Of a stretch of 64,000 nucleotides of DNA, positions 61,222 to 64,000 are shown piece by piece (position 1 is the stretch's first letter; every line of letters begins with the position of its first letter). The notes below the pieces were generated by a model. It saw only the letters and a program-made list of their open reading frames with translations, searched no databases and was not told where the DNA came from. This stretch comes from Sporofaciens musculi (lineage in GTDB: Bacteria; Bacillota; Clostridia; Lachnospirales; Lachnospiraceae), in assembly GCF_009830285.1 (NCBI RefSeq), contig NZ_WUQX01000001.1:1736501-1800500 (forward strand). The letters run 5' to 3'. The translations under genes were made by a program, and so were the position numbers.

Positions 61222-62157
61222 ATGGTAATACCGGTACCGCCAAGCGGGGGCCAGGGAACAACGACTGCCGGTGAAGTGGCTGCGACAGCCGCGGGAGAGG
61301 TAGCAGAGGTGACACAGGATACGGTTGAGGAGATGGGACGACTTGCCCAGTATATCCAGGACAGTATTCCTAAGCTTGCAGGGTTTGGCGTGCGTGTTTT
61401 GGTTGCCCTGGCGGTATTTTTTATCGGAAGAATTGTCATCAGATGGATTCAGAAGCTGGTGCGCCGCTCTCTTGAGCGTTCCAGTGCAGATAAAGGGGTA
61501 GAGCAGTTTGTAGACTCCTTTTTGAAGTTCGGGCTTTATTCGCTGCTGATTTTCAGCATTGCGGCAAAGTTTGGCGTGGATACGGCTTCTGTGGCGGCTC
61601 TGGTGGCGTCAGGGGGCGTTGCCATCGGTTTGGCGCTCCAAGGCAGCCTGTCCAACTTTGCCGGCGGGGTGCTCATCCTAATTTTGAAGCCTTTTGAGGT
61701 GGGAGACTACATCGTTGAGGACACCAATAAAAATGAGGGTACGGTGAAGGAGATACAGATTTTCTATACCAAGCTGTCTACGATTGACAACAAGACCATT
61801 GTGATACCCAACGGGATGCTGACCAACAGCAGTCTGACCAATGCGACGGCTAAGGCGGAGAGAAGGCTTGACTTGAAGATATCTATTTCCTATCAGGCGG
61901 AGCTTCGTAAGGCGAAAGCGTTGATAGAGGAGATTCTGACGACAGATCCCTGTGTGATGAAGGATGAGGAGATTAATGTGTTTGTGGATGAGCTGGCTGA
62001 CAGCGCGGTAATCTTAGGCGCAAGAGCGTGGGTAAAGAACGAGGAATTCTGGCCCACAAGGTGGCGGCTTCTGGAAACGATTAAGCTTTCGCTGGATGAG
62101 CAGGGAATTGAGATTCCTTACCCACAGTTGACGGTGCATGTGGGAGGAAACCGGTAA
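61222..62157 (+). CDS. mscS: Small-conductance mechanosensitive channel (MscS)
   Basis: A 311-residue MscS channel: about 45 Gly/Ala/Thr-rich residues, then three membrane helices (about 53-75, 98-120, 125-150), the pore helix with VASGGVAIGLALQGSLSNFAGG, and a beta/alpha cytoplasmic vestibule (about 175-311). It releases solutes on hypo-osmotic shock. The start may be 61216 or 61222; spacing from GGAAGG favours the second. Confidence 0.94.
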   Translation: MVIPVPPSGGQGTTTAGEVAATAAGEVAEVTQDTVEEMGRLAQYIQDSIPKLAGFGVRVLVALAVFFIGRIVIRWIQKLVRRSLERSSADKGVEQFVDSFLKFGLYSLLIFSIAAKFGVDTASVAALVASGGVAIGLALQGSLSNFAGGVLILILKPFEVGDYIVEDTNKNEGTVKEIQIFYTKLSTIDNKTIVIPNGMLTNSSLTNATAKAERRLDLKISISYQAELRKAKALIEEILTTDPCVMKDEEINVFVDELADSAVILGARAWVKNEEFWPTRWRLLETIKLSLDEQGIEIPYPQLTVHVGGNR

Positions 62158-62203
62158 GGTGAATATTTAGTAACAGTATTTGGCATAAAATCACAAAATG
62201 TCA

Positions 62204-62233
62204 TTGCCATTCACAATCAAACAATGCTATAAT
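62204..62233 (+). promoter_or_regulatory. Promoter of the DUF5717 gene
   Basis: TTGCCA (62204-62209), an 18-nt spacer and TATAAT (62228-62233), about 50 nt before the start codon. Confidence 0.65.
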
Positions 62234-62283
62234 CTTCTGTAGTATTGTTTACGAATCAGCAACGAAAGAAGCAGGTGTCAGAC

Positions 62284-64000
62284 TTGAAAAATAAAATCCA
62301 GAAATTTTCCAAAGGAGATTTTCAGTTATCACAACCTGATGTCATATTTGATGAGACCAATCTGGTGCTCATTATCGGAGAAGGGGAAGTATATCGGGGG
62401 AGTTTTACAATCAGAACGGAAAGTGGGAAGAAGATACGGGGACTGGTGTACTCGTCTTCTTTTCGTGTGCATTTTAAGAATCAGGGGTTTGACGGCAATC
62501 CTGCGAAGGTGGAGTTCACCTATGAGGGTAAGGGGCTTCGGCCAGGGCATGTGGAAGAAGGATGGTTTACCGTGGTATGCGGCGGCGGGGAGTATGAGCT
62601 GGCGGTCACGGCTATTATCGAGAAGCCTTATGTCATGACCTCCTACGGGAAGGTGCAGAGTACAGATGATTTTCGTAAACTGGCAATTAAGGATTTCTCG
62701 GAGGCGGGGCGTTTGTTTCGTGCCAGGGAATTCTACGAGATTTTGAAATATGAGAATGAACGGACATTTTATCTGTATGATAATATGAGAAAATGGTCCC
62801 TTGGGGATCAGGCGATGGAGGAGTTTCTGGTTGGCATTAAGCAGAAGGAGTGTATTTTTTTGACCCTTCCCGGTGAAGGGATGTTTTTTGAGGACATCTC
62901 AGAGCCCACCAAGGGAACGCTGACCATTGTTAAGAATACCTGGGGATATATGCCGATCCGTATTGAGGCGGAGGGAGAGTTTATTAAGGTACTCCGTCCA
63001 GAGACGAGTACGGACGATTTTGTGGGCAATGCCCATGAGATTGAGTATGTGGTTCGTCCTGACCGTCTGCATGGAGGGCGTAATTTTGGACTGCTTAAGT
63101 TTATTACGCCTTACGAGACTCTTACCTATGAGATTGAGGTGCTGCAGAACCAGGATTACAACGAGAACCACAGGAAGCCGGAGCTTCTCCTTGCCCAGAT
63201 ATTGAAGGAATATATCGGCCTTGTGGCAGGCAGAATCGAGATTGGCAACTGGCTGGAGAGCGCGGTGGAGAAGATGATTTCTCTGCGGAAGCTTAGGCCC
63301 CACAGTGAGCTGTATCAGTTAATGCAGGCTCATGTCTATCTGGTGGGCAGCAAGGTGGAGGAGGCCAAGTGGATTCTTGAGAATTATAATTATAACCGTT
63401 TTGCTATCGGAAAAGACCCTTTAACCAACTGTTATTATCTGTATCTGACCGCACTGGTGAGGGGGAAGGGAATCCACGCTGAGCGTGTGCTGGACGAGGT
63501 GGGTAAGACCTACATGCGGCACCAGGATTCTCTGCTTCTGCTCTATATGCTGATGGATTTGGATACCAGATATAAGACCTCTTATAAGAGGATTGAGCTG
63601 TTAGAGCAGCAGTTCCAGTATGAGATGCATGGGGTGATTTTTTATCTGGAGGCGTATCTGTGCTATCAGGACAGGCCCACACTTCTTAAGAAATTAGGCC
63701 CTTTTGAGATGCAGGTGTTAAATTTTGCGTCCAAATACCGCCTGATGACCAAGGAGCTTGCCCTTTATGTGGCGAATTTTGCCAGTCAGCAGAAGAAATA
63801 CAGCGATAATATATTCCGGATTTTAGAGCGTATTTATAAGATGTATGACGAGCCGATGATTCTGAATACCATCTGTACGCTGCTGATTCGGGGCAATAAG
63901 CTTAAGAAGCGGCATTTTCCCTGGTATAAGAAGGCGGTAGACTCAGAGCTTCGCATTGCACAGCTCTATGAATATTATATGATGACGATTGATGAGGACA
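62284..64000 (+). CDS. DUF5717 family protein, 3' end beyond window
   Basis: An open frame of at least 572 codons running off the window. The start is a TTG 7 nt after GCAGGTG (a GTG at 62275 is an alternative). The product begins MKNKIQKFSKGDFQLSQPDV, has a beta-sandwich N-terminal third (about 1-290) followed by long helical repeats of TPR-like character (AHVYLVGSKVEEAKWILENY and onward). No signal peptide or membrane helix is visible. It resembles the very long DUF5717 proteins of Lachnospiraceae, whose role is unknown. Confidence 0.82.
   Translation, partial: MKNKIQKFSKGDFQLSQPDVIFDETNLVLIIGEGEVYRGSFTIRTESGKKIRGLVYSSSFRVHFKNQGFDGNPAKVEFTYEGKGLRPGHVEEGWFTVVCGGGEYELAVTAIIEKPYVMTSYGKVQSTDDFRKLAIKDFSEAGRLFRAREFYEILKYENERTFYLYDNMRKWSLGDQAMEEFLVGIKQKECIFLTLPGEGMFFEDISEPTKGTLTIVKNTWGYMPIRIEAEGEFIKVLRPETSTDDFVGNAHEIEYVVRPDRLHGGRNFGLLKFITPYETLTYEIEVLQNQDYNENHRKPELLLAQILKEYIGLVAGRIEIGNWLESAVEKMISLRKLRPHSELYQLMQAHVYLVGSKVEEAKWILENYNYNRFAIGKDPLTNCYYLYLTALVRGKGIHAERVLDEVGKTYMRHQDSLLLLYMLMDLDTRYKTSYKRIELLEQQFQYEMHGVIFYLEAYLCYQDRPTLLKKLGPFEMQVLNFASKYRLMTKELALYVANFASQQKKYSDNIFRILERIYKMYDEPMILNTICTLLIRGNKLKKRHFPWYKKAVDSELRIAQLYEYYMMTIDED

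Noticed and set aside
62166-62176. GTAACAGT before the DUF5717 gene as a third MITE end
   Set aside because: Only eight bases match, with no second end and no duplication.

Overview
The window reads as a chromosome segment of a Gram-positive, low-to-medium GC Firmicute, most likely a gut Lachnospiraceae (Clostridia). The evidence is the Firmicutes gene order ylxM-ffh-rpsP-khpA-rimM-trmD-rplS-lepB-rbgA-rnhB-yraN, two T-box leaders, strong AGGAGG ribosome binding sites, and families typical of that group (DUF5717, DUF1540, a chorion-like high-cysteine protein, a stand-alone TrpB2, a MetA with Glu111). Genus cannot be fixed from sequence alone. No rRNA, tRNA or CRISPR array was seen.

Layout. 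0-6.4 kb: a DUF2804 protein, then a four-gene ABC permease/ATPase/response regulator/histidine kinase operon. 6.4-13.2 kb: a small membrane protein, cardiolipin synthase, purA (with a near-consensus promoter), asnB and three small genes. 13.2-16 kb: a Thr T-box driving a thioesterase and thrS. 16-22.7 kb: metA, an AI-2E-type membrane protein, DUF1540, LysR, an NSS symporter and a divergent DAACS symporter. 23-25.4 kb: a LytS/LytTR two-component pair. 25.4-30.4 kb: infC-rpmI-rplT with an AUU start codon, a Trp T-box with trpB2, and luxS, with two identical 144-bp MITE copies. 30.4-32.7 kb: a phosphatase, trpS and a membrane protein.

32.7-36.6 kb is an AT-rich restriction-modification island. 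It holds a 680-residue PD-(D/E)xK nuclease that converges on a Dam-like methylase, a Cro/C-type regulator and a DpnA-like methylase. 36.9-43.2 kb is mixed: ABC-F ATPase, patatin, YjbQ, a GyrI-DUF3795 fusion, then a TetR-flavodoxin-SPL radical SAM group with a clear operator. 43.2-47.3 kb is a reverse-strand folate operon (folC, folE, HD protein, folP, folBK). 47.5-52.9 kb has a chemotaxis receptor, several uncharacterised small genes, a DnaJ-like protein and an intracellular subtilase. 52.9-62.2 kb is the ffh/ribosome-maturation/signal-peptidase operon ending in pgeF and mscS. The window ends inside a DUF5717 gene.

The most unusual items are: the pair of perfectly identical MITEs, each with 15-bp inverted ends and its own 8-bp target duplication; the large uncharacterised nuclease of the R-M island; a terminator whose 3' arm doubles as the -35 box of the ylxM-ffh promoter, giving a nearly leaderless message; and an HD-domain protein with a Cys-rich tail translationally coupled to folP.
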